In this document: one piece after another, positions 36,027 to 44,403 of the stretch
How the letters are laid out: the number at the start of each line of letters is the position of its first letter
Position numbering within the stretch: position 1 is the stretch's first letter
Assembly: GCF_018617395.1 (NCBI RefSeq)
Contig: NZ_JACSKC010000001.1
Span: 310,001-374,000 of the forward strand
Length of the DNA stretch: 64,000 nt
Direction of reading: 5' to 3'
DNA from: Exiguobacterium sp. s48
GTDB taxonomy: Bacteria > Bacillota > Bacilli > Exiguobacteriales > Exiguobacteriaceae
Position numbers and translations under genes: made by a program
Notes under the pieces: generated by a model
What the model was told of the DNA's origin: nothing
The model's input: only the letters and a program-made list of their open reading frames with translations
The model's database searches: none

Positions 36027-36602
36027 ATGTGGGGATTAAAACGTAGTTTTCCCGAGCTTGCTACGCCCCGGTTTATATTGCGAGAGCTAGAACCGCGTGA
36101 TGCTAGAGCACTTTATACCATTTTATCCACTGAAGAAGTGATGCGTTATTATGGATCAGACCCGTTGCTTGCCGTCTATGAAGCCAAGAACGTCATTGCG
36201 TATTTTAAAGACCAATTTCAACAAGGAAAAGCCATTCGATGGGCCATTTGTGATCGGACGACGAATGAATTAATCGGAACAATCGGATTCCATAATTGGA
36301 CTCCGCAATATTATCGTGCCGAAATCGGATTTGAAGTGTCTCCTCACTATTGGAGGCAAGGGGTGGCTTTTGAAGCAGCGGCCGCCGTTATTCAACATGG
36401 ATTCGAGGAGTTTAAATTTCACCGCATTTCTGCATTAGTCGCACCAGGGAACGAAGGTTCGAATCGCCTCGTCCAAAAACTCGGTTTTATCGAGGAAGGG
36501 CTGTTACATGATTATGCTTACAGCCATGGCCGCTTCATGGATTTGACCATGTATCGGTTGCTCAAATCAGAATGGGAAGAAAAGGAGCATCGATTCGTAT
36601 GA
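36027..36602 (+). CDS. GNAT acetyltransferase, RimJ/RimL type
   Basis: A 191-residue N-acetyltransferase of the ribosomal-protein-acetyltransferase-like subgroup. Family landmarks are the N-terminal TPRFILRELEPRDA (about 13-26), the strand AEIGFEVSPHYWRQGVAFEA with the acetyl-CoA loop QGVAFEA (about 100-119), and NEGSNRLVQKLGFIEEG (about 144-160). The substrate may be a protein N-terminus or a small amine. The stop overlaps the start of the next gene, making a three-gene operon with the hydrolase and FMN reductase. Confidence 0.88.
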   Translation: MWGLKRSFPELATPRFILRELEPRDARALYTILSTEEVMRYYGSDPLLAVYEAKNVIAYFKDQFQQGKAIRWAICDRTTNELIGTIGFHNWTPQYYRAEIGFEVSPHYWRQGVAFEAAAAVIQHGFEEFKFHRISALVAPGNEGSNRLVQKLGFIEEGLLHDYAYSHGRFMDLTMYRLLKSEWEEKEHRFV

Positions 36603-37318
36603 AATCACTCGTTTTATTACATGGACTGTGTGGTTCGCCACAATATTTCGCACAGTTAGAACCATTGCTCGATGCGGAGGTGCACGCGTTTACGCTTCCC
36701 GGTCATGCAGGTACGGAAGTAGGACCGGACACGATGGATCAATTCGCTGACTGGGTCATTGAGGAAATCCGACTTCGTGATTTAGATCGACCGTTCGTGC
36801 TCGGGCATTCATTTGGAGGCTATGTAGCGACCAATCTTGTGCGTCGTTATACGGGAGAACTTTCAGGATTTGGATTGATTCACTCAACGGCGGCCGCTGA
36901 TACAGAAGCGGCGCGGGAAAAACGAAACGGTGCCATCCATCAAGTCATCGAAGAAGGGGTCAAGCCGTTTATTGACGGAATGATTCCAAATATCTTCTCA
37001 AACGACTCTGACCCAGCGCTCATTCAACGAGCGATCGCAATCGGATATGAGATGACGGTCGAGGGAATCGTGAACGCGCAACAGGCAATCCGGGATCGTG
37101 AAGACGAAGTGGACACCGTCGAGACGACTGACCTCCCTGGCTTATTCATTTACGGCTCAAAAGACCCGAATATGAATGAGGAGCGTGCGTTTTTAGGTGC
37201 GTCACGACATACGAAAGCAATCGTTCCGTTCAGTCATATGGGGATGATGGAAGCCCCTGAAGAAGAAGCAAAAATCGTGAACGAATGGATGCAGGAGGTG
37301 GAACATGGAAAAGTATAA
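36599..37318 (+). CDS. Alpha/beta hydrolase
   Basis: A 239-residue alpha/beta-hydrolase fold enzyme. The oxyanion-hole region is LLHGLCGSPQYF (about 5-16), the nucleophile elbow is GHSFGG (about 71-76, Ser73), and the probable catalytic Asp and His lie in YGSKDPNM (about 185) and FSHMGMMEAPE (about 210). The ATG at 36599 overlaps the upstream stop and starts right at the first strand; an earlier in-frame ATG has no family support. The substrate is unknown. Confidence 0.88.
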   Translation: MKSLVLLHGLCGSPQYFAQLEPLLDAEVHAFTLPGHAGTEVGPDTMDQFADWVIEEIRLRDLDRPFVLGHSFGGYVATNLVRRYTGELSGFGLIHSTAAADTEAAREKRNGAIHQVIEEGVKPFIDGMIPNIFSNDSDPALIQRAIAIGYEMTVEGIVNAQQAIRDREDEVDTVETTDLPGLFIYGSKDPNMNEERAFLGASRHTKAIVPFSHMGMMEAPEEEAKIVNEWMQEVEHGKV

Positions 37319-37865
37319 ATTAATCGCTATGTCAGGAAGTCTTCGAAAGAAATCTTTTAATACCGCTCTTTTGCATTCAATCATTGAACTGGCTCAAGAT
37401 GATTTCGACATTGAAGTCGTCTCCATCGAACTTCCACTGTTCAATGACGATTTGATTGATCCGGATGAACCGGAAGTTGTGGCCGCTTTGAAGCAAGCTG
37501 TTCGGGAAGCCGATGGGTTATTGATTGTCACTCCTGAATATAACCATAGCATCCCGGGCGTCCTGAAGAATGCAATCGACTGGCTTTCGCTCGAGCCAGG
37601 AACGCCACTACGGGATAAACCAGTCATGATTGCCGGGGCCTCTCCGGGCATACTTGGAACCGCGAGATGCCAAATCCATCTCCGACAAGTATTTGCCACA
37701 AATCGGGCAAATGTTTTACCGGGAAATGAAATTTTCATCACGCATTGTAAAGAAAAGATTGATGATAGCGGGTTGCATGATGAGAGGTCGATTAATCAAA
37801 TCAATAAAACATTATTGGAATATCGTAAATGGATTGAATTTTGGAAGCGTAACGCAAAAAAATAA
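37305..37865 (+). CDS. NADPH-dependent FMN reductase family protein
   Basis: Flavodoxin-like reductase, 186 residues. The FMN phosphate loop is SGSLRKKSFN (10-19), and the flavin-contact motif TPEYNHSIPGVLKNAIDW (about 76-93) is diagnostic for this family (quinone, azo-dye or chromate reductases). The first 14 bases overlap the hydrolase gene. With the neighbouring acetyltransferase and hydrolase it may be part of a detoxification operon; that is inference. Confidence 0.9.
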   Translation: MEKYKLIAMSGSLRKKSFNTALLHSIIELAQDDFDIEVVSIELPLFNDDLIDPDEPEVVAALKQAVREADGLLIVTPEYNHSIPGVLKNAIDWLSLEPGTPLRDKPVMIAGASPGILGTARCQIHLRQVFATNRANVLPGNEIFITHCKEKIDDSGLHDERSINQINKTLLEYRKWIEFWKRNAKK

Positions 37866-37933
37866 CTTGAAGTCGCTCATGTTGTTTGATAGAAAGAAAT
37901 TGTGAAAACAAACACAAGAGGAGCGACACCAAA

Positions 37934-38173
37934 ATGGAAACTTACATCGAACTGTACAATGGCGGCGAATTAGGGGATCGGGCGGTAATGAACGATGGCA
38001 TGACATTTGGACGGATGACGATTGTTGAATTGTTCTATCAATCCAATCATATTTTTGGTTACGTGAAAGAAAATGGTGAAAAACGGTTCTTCCTTGAACC
38101 CATTGCAGAAGATGACACGTTCACTGTGGATGGAGAAACGTATTCACTTCAACAATTTATCGCGTTGTTCTAA
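37934..38173 (+). CDS. Hypothetical protein, 79 residues
   Basis: The ATG at 37934 follows an AAGAGGAG ribosome site; an upstream in-frame ATG at 37886 lacks one. The small acidic protein has a probable beta-barrel-like pattern of alternating strands (IFGYVKENGEKRFFLEPI). No family is recognised. It is followed by a strong terminator. Confidence 0.65.
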   Translation: METYIELYNGGELGDRAVMNDGMTFGRMTIVELFYQSNHIFGYVKENGEKRFFLEPIAEDDTFTVDGETYSLQQFIALF

Positions 38174-38192
38174 TAAAATAGATGAATCATTG

Positions 38193-38220
38193 ACGCAAGC
38201 GACTCGCTTGCGTTTTTTTG
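38193..38220 (+). terminator. Terminator after the 79-residue gene
   Basis: ACGCAAGCG pairs with CGCTTGCGT around ACT and leads into seven Ts. Confidence 0.9.
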
Positions 38221-38255
38221 TCATTTTCGTCACGATGAAGAGTGAGGTGATGAGA

Positions 38256-39347
38256 ATGAAACTAGTAGCAATTGAACCGACGCCAAGTCCAAATAACTTG
38301 AAGATTATCGTGGAGCCTCCGTTTGAGGGGAGAGGTGTCACATATGACAAATCAAGTACAAATGCTCCTGAAATCATTCAGGAGATCATTTCACTACAAG
38401 GAGTAAAGTCGGTCTATGCGGTATCTGATTTTCTTGCTGTAGAACGTCATCCGAAACATGATTGGCATGATGTCATGAATGAGATTCGACGAGCGTTCGG
38501 GGAACAGGTCGAAGAAATGGATTCCGTTCAGATGGATACGGATTATGAACCGGTTCATGTGTCTGTCCAATTTGTACTTGACGTACCGATGCAACTGAAA
38601 CTCGTCAAAGGGGACGAAGAAAAACGGATCGGTCTATCTAAACGATTTGTAGATGCGGCAATGGAAGTTCAGGCACAGGTGAAAAATGTGATTCAAGATC
38701 GTCGTTGGGTCGAGCAAGCCCCGCGATATGGTGAATTGGATGAAGTCAGTGTCATTGCGCAAGAAGAACTAGAGGCTGCATATCCACAGGAACGGATTGA
38801 ACGAATTGTAGCCCGTGCATTCGGACGGGAAGCCGATTTTGAGGCGAATGCAAACCATTTACAATCGGAAAATTGGAAAGATCGGATGGCGTTCTTGGAT
38901 GAGCTCGAGATTCGTCATGAGAATATGCCATATTTCCGACGTGCGTTAGAGGATTCGATCATGGCGATTCGTCGACAAGCGGTTGTCATGATTGGGATGT
39001 TTGAAGACCGACGTGAGGAATATGTCACGTATATCGAACAGGCATTAGTGGACGCTTCGCCTATTGTAAGACGAACCGCTGGGGATACCGTCTCAGATTG
39101 GGCGTTGCCACAATCTCAGCCATCGATGATCGAGGCGTTGAAAGATAAGAATAAACTCGTTCGTTGGCGTGCAGCTCGATTCTTATTCGATTGTGGAGAC
39201 GAAGACGCTGTTCCTGCTTTATCAATCGCAGAGCAAGACAAAGAATTTGAAGTCTCCTTGCAAGCCCGACTCGCGAAAGAGCGGATTACGAGCGGAGAAA
39301 CAGCACTCGGGACGGTGTGGCAACAAATTTCGAACCGCTCAAAATGA
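38256..39347 (+). CDS. Conserved virulence factor C-like protein (CvfC/YpgR): NifU N-terminal domain plus HEAT repeats
   Basis: A 363-residue protein starting MKLVAIEPTPSPN, the N-terminal pattern of the scaffold-protein Nfu/NifU N-terminal domain (about 1-90). The C-terminal half (about 220-363) contains tandem HEAT-like helices with the recurring pattern of paired charged helices (for example RRQAVVMIGMFEDRREEY and RRTAGDTVSDWAL). This two-part layout matches CvfC of Staphylococcus and YpgR of Bacillus, whose molecular role is unclear. The third of three in-frame ATGs is chosen because GAGGTGA sits at the right distance. Confidence 0.85.
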   Translation: MKLVAIEPTPSPNNLKIIVEPPFEGRGVTYDKSSTNAPEIIQEIISLQGVKSVYAVSDFLAVERHPKHDWHDVMNEIRRAFGEQVEEMDSVQMDTDYEPVHVSVQFVLDVPMQLKLVKGDEEKRIGLSKRFVDAAMEVQAQVKNVIQDRRWVEQAPRYGELDEVSVIAQEELEAAYPQERIERIVARAFGREADFEANANHLQSENWKDRMAFLDELEIRHENMPYFRRALEDSIMAIRRQAVVMIGMFEDRREEYVTYIEQALVDASPIVRRTAGDTVSDWALPQSQPSMIEALKDKNKLVRWRAARFLFDCGDEDAVPALSIAEQDKEFEVSLQARLAKERITSGETALGTVWQQISNRSK

Positions 39348-39394
39348 AGTATCGTTCGACATATACTGAATCGATTTGATTTACAATTAAAGGT

Positions 39395-39431
39395 AAAGGG
39401 GGGCATCTGCCATGCGGATTGCCCCTCTTTT
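39395..39431 (+). terminator. Terminator after the CvfC-like gene
   Basis: AGGGGGGCA pairs with TTGCCCCT (with an internal TCTGCC/GCGGA helix) and runs into five Ts. Confidence 0.75.
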
Positions 39432-39592
39432 TCATGAATTCATATGCACATTTGCCCAATTGACTAACATTTGATGTAAACGTTTCGACAATAGGTATAA
39501 CGTCACTGGTTCACTGTCGAACGATAGGACAAATATCTTGGTTTCAACTTGGTACACTAGGCTTATCACAGATGAACAAAGGAGCCATACTT

Positions 39593-39787
39593 ATGATATT
39601 GTTTGCAGAAACGCCTGAACTTGTAGCTTATAAAGAAGTAGTAGGAGAAACGATGGTCGTCACGTTCGAATCGATGCACAGTGAAACGTTCTCTATCACG
39701 GCTCAAGTCCGGTCCGATCTCGATATCGCAGATTCATTGTTCATGACCGGATGGCAACAATATATGCAAAAAATCGAAGTTTCGTAA
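39593..39787 (+). CDS. Small hypothetical protein, 64 residues
   Basis: The ATG at 39593 has AAAGGAG eight bases upstream; an in-frame ATG at 39572 overlaps that ribosome site and is less likely. The acidic, soluble protein has no motif I know. The 245-base gap before it holds the previous terminator and a cre-like TGTAAACGTTTCGA (39475-39488), which may be chance. A hairpin terminator follows. Confidence 0.6.
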   Translation: MILFAETPELVAYKEVVGETMVVTFESMHSETFSITAQVRSDLDIADSLFMTGWQQYMQKIEVS

Positions 39788-39818
39788 AAAAGGTAAATAA
39801 TATAAGGAAAATCATTAC

Positions 39819-39862
39819 AAACGTCTGCACTTTGTATACACTAGTGCTATAGACGTTTTTTA
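39819..39862 (+). terminator. Terminator after the 64-residue gene
   Basis: AAACGTCT and GCACT pair with AGTGC and AGACGTTT (small bulge TAT), followed by Ts. Confidence 0.75.
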
Positions 39863-39885
39863 TTTTGTTGAGGAGAGTGGGACCG

Positions 39886-40683
39886 ATGAAGAAAACCTGG
39901 TTGCTCGCCGTAGTGACGGCAATCTTACTAGTTGTAGCGGGATGTGGGAAAGAAGAGGCGAAACCGAGTCAAGTGAACAGTGATTCGTCCGAACCCCCTG
40001 CTCCATTGACGCTCGATACGGAAGTCGCTTATGACTCGTCTGCGAATACACTGTCTGCGACGGTCACGATGACAAACCCGAACAAGAATGCAGTCGATGT
40101 GACGTTCAACTCGTCACAACGTTTTCAATTGGTTGTCAAACAAGGGGACCAGACGGTATTTGATTACGGCAGTGATTATATGTTTACAGAATCTGTGATT
40201 GAAGAGAAGTGGGAAGCGGATGAACAAAAAATGTTCGATGAAGTCTTCCCGTTAGAATTAGAGGCTGGCGAATATACAGTCGAGGTGGTCGGACTCGGTC
40301 AAGTCGACGGGGCACCGGAAATGGCTGTGACAGATGAGGCGACATTCACGGTGGAACGACCTGCTACAGAGACGCCGGATGATAGCACTTCAGAAACGCC
40401 GGAAGAGACACCTGCGTCAGAACCTCAAACAGATGGGGCATTCCGTGATGTAACGATCGATTTGAATGATACGATGATTCAAGTCAGTGGATTCACGGAT
40501 GAGGTTGAGTTTGAGTGGGCTGTATCTGACGGTCACAACCTCTACGCCCAGGGTGCTGCAGAGGTGACGGGCGGCGGATTCTCCTTTGGGATTTTACTCG
40601 ATGAAACACCAGCAAAAGATCAACAATTATTCTTAGAGATGACGCCGATCGGTGGAGAAGTCACATCATTTAAAATTCAATAA
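39886..40683 (+). CDS. Lipoprotein with BsuPI-like domain
   Basis: A secreted, membrane-anchored lipoprotein of 265 residues. Signal residues 1-20 end in lipobox VAGC with the acylated Cys20. Residues about 45-160 form a BsuPI-type immunoglobulin-like domain (intracellular proteinase inhibitor family), with MTNPNKNAVDVTF and FDYGSDYMFT landmarks. A Thr/Pro/Glu/Ser linker (about 163-190) leads to a second beta-rich C-terminal domain. Its role could be protease inhibition or envelope protein binding. The ATG at 39886 has an AGGAGAG ribosome site. Confidence 0.85.
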   Translation: MKKTWLLAVVTAILLVVAGCGKEEAKPSQVNSDSSEPPAPLTLDTEVAYDSSANTLSATVTMTNPNKNAVDVTFNSSQRFQLVVKQGDQTVFDYGSDYMFTESVIEEKWEADEQKMFDEVFPLELEAGEYTVEVVGLGQVDGAPEMAVTDEATFTVERPATETPDDSTSETPEETPASEPQTDGAFRDVTIDLNDTMIQVSGFTDEVEFEWAVSDGHNLYAQGAAEVTGGGFSFGILLDETPAKDQQLFLEMTPIGGEVTSFKIQ

Positions 40684-40687
40684 TTCT

Positions 40688-40722
40688 TTGACGGAAACAG
40701 TCGTTTCCGTCTTTCTTTTTTT
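40688..40722 (+). terminator. Terminator of the BsuPI lipoprotein gene
   Basis: GACGGAAAC pairs with GTTTCCGTC around AGTC, followed by TTTCTTTTTTT. Confidence 0.88.
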
Positions 40723-40793
40723 ACCGGTAGTTGACGGGTTATTCGGATTATCAGACAATAAAGCAAAATGAGAGAATAGTGGGAGGGTCATCC

Positions 40794-41609
40794 ATGCAAC
40801 AACACATTATCGAATCAACACACGTCAAACCTACGATCAATCCAAAAGAAGAAATTCGTCGCCGTATCGATTTCTTGAAAACTTATGTGAAACGAGCAGG
40901 TGCCAAAGGTCTTGTTTTAGGAATTTCAGGTGGCCAAGATTCAAGTTTAGCAGGCAAGTTATGTCAGCTTGCGATGGAGGAACTGAGATCGGAAGAAGGT
41001 GGCGATTATACGTTTTATGCGGTAAGACTCCCTTATGGCGATCAACATGATGAAGACGATGCGCAACTCGCCCTCGAGTTCATCCGTCCGGACAAATCGT
41101 TCACTGTCAATATCAAGTCTGCTGTCGATGCATCGGTCGAGGCATTTCGTGCAGCAACAGGTCTTGAGTTGAGTGATTTCCATAAAGGGAACACTAAAGC
41201 ACGTGAACGGATGAAAGTGCAATACGACATCGCGGCAACATTCGGTGCCCTCGTCGTCGGGACGGACCATGCAGCGGAATATGTGACGGGATTCTACACG
41301 AAACATGGCGACGGAGCCTGTGACCTTACGCCGTTGACTGGACTGAACAAACGTCAAGGGAAGGCTTTACTCCATGAACTCGAAGCACACGAGCGAGTGA
41401 TTTATAAAATACCTACAGCGGACCTCGAAGATGGTCGTCCTGGACTTCCTGATGAAGTGGCGCTCGGAATGACGTATGACCAACTCGATGACTACTTAGA
41501 AGGAAAAACAATCGATTCGAAAATTGCAGAGCGAATCGAAACGATTTTCAAACGGTCACGCCACAAACACCATATGCCTGCCTCACTTTACGACGAGTGG
41601 TGGCAATAA
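40794..41609 (+). CDS. nadE: Ammonia-dependent NAD synthetase
   Basis: Amidates deamido-NAD to NAD with ATP and ammonia. The 271 residues fit the NH3-dependent bacterial type with no glutaminase domain. The P-loop for pyrophosphate, SGGQDSS, is at 45-51. [23 protein letters not shown] (two motifs near 158-180) and the LTGLNKRQ segment are family-specific. The ATG at 40794 is preceded by GGGAGGG. It stands alone between terminators. With the NAD kinase at 22.5 kb the window encodes two steps of NAD(P) supply. Confidence 0.96.
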   Translation: MQQHIIESTHVKPTINPKEEIRRRIDFLKTYVKRAGAKGLVLGISGGQDSSLAGKLCQLAMEELRSEEGGDYTFYAVRLPYGDQHDEDDAQLALEFIRPDKSFTVNIKSAVDASVEAFRAATGLELSDFHKGNTKARERMKVQYDIAATFGALVVGTDHAAEYVTGFYTKHGDGACDLTPLTGLNKRQGKALLHELEAHERVIYKIPTADLEDGRPGLPDEVALGMTYDQLDDYLEGKTIDSKIAERIETIFKRSRHKHHMPASLYDEWWQ

Positions 41610-41610
41610 A

Positions 41611-41647
41611 CAAAGGAGGAGCTGTCTCGATGACAGCTCCTCCTTTG
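41611..41647. terminator. Bidirectional terminator between nadE and bdbC
   Basis: CAAAGGAGGAGCTGTC pairs perfectly with its complement around TCGAT, between convergent genes. Confidence 0.9.
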
Positions 41648-41652
41648 TTGTC

Positions 41653-42039
41653 TTACGCTTTCTTGAGTGGGACGAACTGAATGAGCAAAATACATGTAAA
41701 AGCGATAAAACTGAGAAGAGGGATGGTGACGAAACCGAAGTAATTCACCCAGCGAATGAGGCAGTCGTTCGTGCAGAAGGCTTCGCCATTCGGAATACGT
41801 TCTAAGATGACGTGATAGAGACTGATACTCCATCCGGCACCGGCCATGATCCCTACGAACAAGCGATTGACGTCTCGAGCGGTCAACATGATGGTCAAGT
41901 AGTAGATAGCTAGTGGATACATAAAAATGCGTTGGAACCAACACAATTTACAAGGCACAAAGAGCATGATTTCAGAAAAATATAAACTACCGAGCGTCGC
42001 GATGGTCGCAACGATAAAGGCGAAATGATGACGTTTCAT
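41653..42039 (-). CDS. bdbC: Disulfide oxidoreductase BdbC/DsbB-like
   Basis: A four-helix membrane protein of 128 residues that reoxidises an extracytoplasmic thiol oxidase with quinones. The first redox pair is Cys30-Lys-Leu-Cys33 after helix 1, and the second is Cys89/Cys93 in the second loop (FCTNDC). The expected partner BdbD/DsbA is not adjacent, so it must be elsewhere or absent. It is monocistronic on the minus strand. Confidence 0.9.
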   Translation of the reverse strand: MKRHHFAFIVATIATLGSLYFSEIMLFVPCKLCWFQRIFMYPLAIYYLTIMLTARDVNRLFVGIMAGAGWSISLYHVILERIPNGEAFCTNDCLIRWVNYFGFVTIPLLSFIAFTCILLIQFVPLKKA

Positions 42040-42147
42040 CAGATTTCCTCCTAACAGTCAAATTGTTGAATAAACATGATATGATACATTGAAACAAATA
42101 CTTATTCAGTATACAATCTTTCAAACGATAGAGAAACAGGTGACGTG

Positions 42148-43023
42148 ATGCAAGTTTCGGAAGTGGAAGTATTAATCATTCTTGCGGAAGAATTGAATAT
42201 GCGGAAAGCGGCGGAGCGATTGTTCGTTTCGCAACCAGCGCTCAGTCAGCGACTGGTGACCATTGAACATCAATGGGGGAAGAAGATCTTCGTACGCTCC
42301 ACACGCGGGCTCGCTTTGACACCGGATGGCGAGAAAATCATTGAGTTCGCAAAAAAAATGTACAGTGAAGAACAGGAATTGAGAGGAGAACTGACGGCGA
42401 ATCAGGGCGAGGTATATGGGACCTTGAAAATTGCCGTCGCCTCCATCATGGGACAATATTGGCTCCCGAAAGTATTGAAAACGTTCGTGGAACGTTATCC
42501 ATCCGTACGGGTCAAATTGGTCACGGGATGGTCAAGCGAAATGATGCGTTACATGCTTGAAGAAAATTTCCATATCGGCATCATCCGTGGAAACCCCGAT
42601 TGGCGAGGAGAGCGCATGAAGTTGTTTTCGGATTCTCTTCATTTGGTCGATTTAAAGATGACCGACCTGGCACAGTTGAAGAACAACGAGCGATCGTTCA
42701 TCCAATTCAAGAGTGACTCGACGTATTACCAGGAAATATTAGAATGGTGGCAGGAACGGTTTTCGAGTCCACCGCTTACGACACTCGTTGTCGACCAAAT
42801 TGAAACATGTAAACAAATGGCGTTGCACGGAATCGGATTCGCAATTTTGCCGGAGTCGACCATCAAAGATGTGAATGAAATGAACAAGATTCCACTGACA
42901 TCTTCTGACGGTGTCCCGCTCGTACGGGATACGTGGATGCTTTCGACGGAATCGATGTTGGAATTGGCTCAGGTTCAAGCATTTTGGGACATTGTTGAAG
43001 AAGTTACAAAGGAGACGGAATGA
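42148..43023 (+). CDS. LysR-family transcriptional regulator
   Basis: A 291-residue LysR protein. The N-terminal winged helix-turn-helix has the typical MRKAAERLFVSQPALSQRL (about 17-35). The effector domain starts near 88 (GTLKIAVASIMGQYWLPKVL). The ATG at 42148 or the GTG three bases earlier are both possible. It overlaps the N-acetyldiaminopimelate deacetylase gene, an unusual codirectional arrangement for a LysR regulator. CcpC-like members sit near dap genes in Bacillus, but which effector it senses is unknown. Confidence 0.88.
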   Translation: MQVSEVEVLIILAEELNMRKAAERLFVSQPALSQRLVTIEHQWGKKIFVRSTRGLALTPDGEKIIEFAKKMYSEEQELRGELTANQGEVYGTLKIAVASIMGQYWLPKVLKTFVERYPSVRVKLVTGWSSEMMRYMLEENFHIGIIRGNPDWRGERMKLFSDSLHLVDLKMTDLAQLKNNERSFIQFKSDSTYYQEILEWWQERFSSPPLTTLVVDQIETCKQMALHGIGFAILPESTIKDVNEMNKIPLTSSDGVPLVRDTWMLSTESMLELAQVQAFWDIVEEVTKETE

Positions 43024-44144
43024 TGAATTGGGCAATCGAAGCAAGAAGACAGCTACATTTAATCCCAGAGGCTGGGTATGAAGAATTCAAAACACAAGCG
43101 ACCCTCGAGCAATTGATTCGCTCGCTCGACTCACCACGAGTTCATATCACTCATTGGCGGACGGGTCTTTTCGTCCGCGTAGACGGTCTTGTTGGAGAAA
43201 AAACGATTGGATATCGTGCGGACATGGATGGACTACCGATCACGGAAGAGACGGGTTTAGAGTTCGCATCGATTCATGAAGGGATGATGCATGCATGCGG
43301 ACATGATGTGCATATGTCCATTGCGCTCGGCTTAATCAAGCGTGCAGTGGAAGTGCCATTTAACCATCATCTCGTTGTCTTTTTCCAACCTGCAGAGGAG
43401 GGCCCTGGTGGGGCGGAACCGATGGCGAAGTCCGAGTTGTTTTATCATTTCCGTCCAGATGCATTGTTCGGTCTACATGTCGCACCAGAGTATCCGGTCG
43501 GGATGGTCGCTTCAAGACCGGGTGTCTTATTTGCGAGCGCACGTGAACTTCACATTACCATTCATGGGAAAGGTGGACATGGCGCTTTCCCACACGCAGG
43601 AATCGATGCGATCATCGTTCAGGCTGCATTGATTATGCAACTCCAAACGATTGTGTCACGAAATATTGATCCGATGGGAAGTGCGGTTGTCAGTATCGGG
43701 AAAGTGACTGCCGGAACGAAAGAAAATATCATCGCCGATACGGCTAAGTTAGATGGAACGGTTCGCGCGTTATCGGACAAAGAGATGGTCGTACTTGAGA
43801 GCCGAATTCGTCAAATCATCGCTGGGGTTGAAATGACGTATAACGTTCAAATCGACCTGGAGTTTGGCAATCGCTATCATGAGGTTGTCAACGATGAGCG
43901 CTATCTCTATCAATTCGAAGAAGCGGTCGAAGAAGTGGGTTACTCGTATAAAACGTGTGTCCCGGCCATGACGGGTGAGGATTTTGGATATATGCTCAAG
44001 CAAGTCCCAGGATTTATGGTTTGGTTAGGGGTAAACGATATGGGGTCAGGGCTTCATCAATCCACACTTAATCCAGATGAGCGTGCGATTGAAGTAGCCA
44101 TCGATTTATTCGACCATTACTTCCGAACAGTCATGATTCAATAA
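43020..44144 (+). CDS. dapL: N-acetyldiaminopimelate deacetylase (M20 family)
   Basis: M20 metallo-amidohydrolase of 374 residues that removes the acetyl group from N-acetyl-LL-diaminopimelate in lysine and peptidoglycan precursor synthesis. Metal-binding motifs are RADMDGLP (66-73), HACGHD (91-96) and AEEGPGG (about 128-134). The dimerisation lid begins near GKGGHGAFPHAGIDAI (about 181-196), and HQST follows at the C-terminus. The whole-length pattern is closest to Bacillus YkuR. The partner acetyltransferase dapH is not next to it here. A general hippurate hydrolase-type amidohydrolase is the alternative. Confidence 0.85.
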   Translation: MMNWAIEARRQLHLIPEAGYEEFKTQATLEQLIRSLDSPRVHITHWRTGLFVRVDGLVGEKTIGYRADMDGLPITEETGLEFASIHEGMMHACGHDVHMSIALGLIKRAVEVPFNHHLVVFFQPAEEGPGGAEPMAKSELFYHFRPDALFGLHVAPEYPVGMVASRPGVLFASARELHITIHGKGGHGAFPHAGIDAIIVQAALIMQLQTIVSRNIDPMGSAVVSIGKVTAGTKENIIADTAKLDGTVRALSDKEMVVLESRIRQIIAGVEMTYNVQIDLEFGNRYHEVVNDERYLYQFEEAVEEVGYSYKTCVPAMTGEDFGYMLKQVPGFMVWLGVNDMGSGLHQSTLNPDERAIEVAIDLFDHYFRTVMIQ

Positions 44145-44147
44145 CAC

Positions 44148-44177
44148 GAAGCGGTCACATCGTAGACCGCTTTTAGT
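44148..44177 (+). terminator. Terminator after dapL
   Basis: GAAGCGGTC pairs with GACCGCTTT(T) around a short loop. Confidence 0.7.
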
Positions 44178-44403
44178 GTGCTTAAAAAGGAGTGAGTGGC
44201 GTAGAAAAAGGGAAACATTTATTCATGTAAAGCGACGATTTTGTGGCGATTGCTCAAATGTGAACATTTTGCGAACTTGAGCATTGAGACATTACAGCGC
44301 AATATAAAATCATTATGATGTAAGTATCGAAGGGTATTCATCTGTGATTGTCGTTTCATACATGGGTTCGAAGCGATAGAGAGAGATAGGAGGTAATCAA
44401 TAG

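Noticed and set aside
39475-39488. cre site TGTAAACGTTTCGA before the 64-residue gene
   Set aside because: The 3' half departs from the consensus and no convincing promoter is placed with it.
41588-41944. A 118-codon open frame overlapping bdbC in another minus-strand frame
   Set aside because: It begins inside bdbC and runs over the terminator into nadE. The bdbC frame has clear CxxC and membrane features.
44255-44279. Rex operator upstream of cydA (TGTGAACATTTTGCGAAC)
   Set aside because: Only one half-site is good and the other has at least two mismatches, so I do not annotate it, although Rex control of cyd genes is common.
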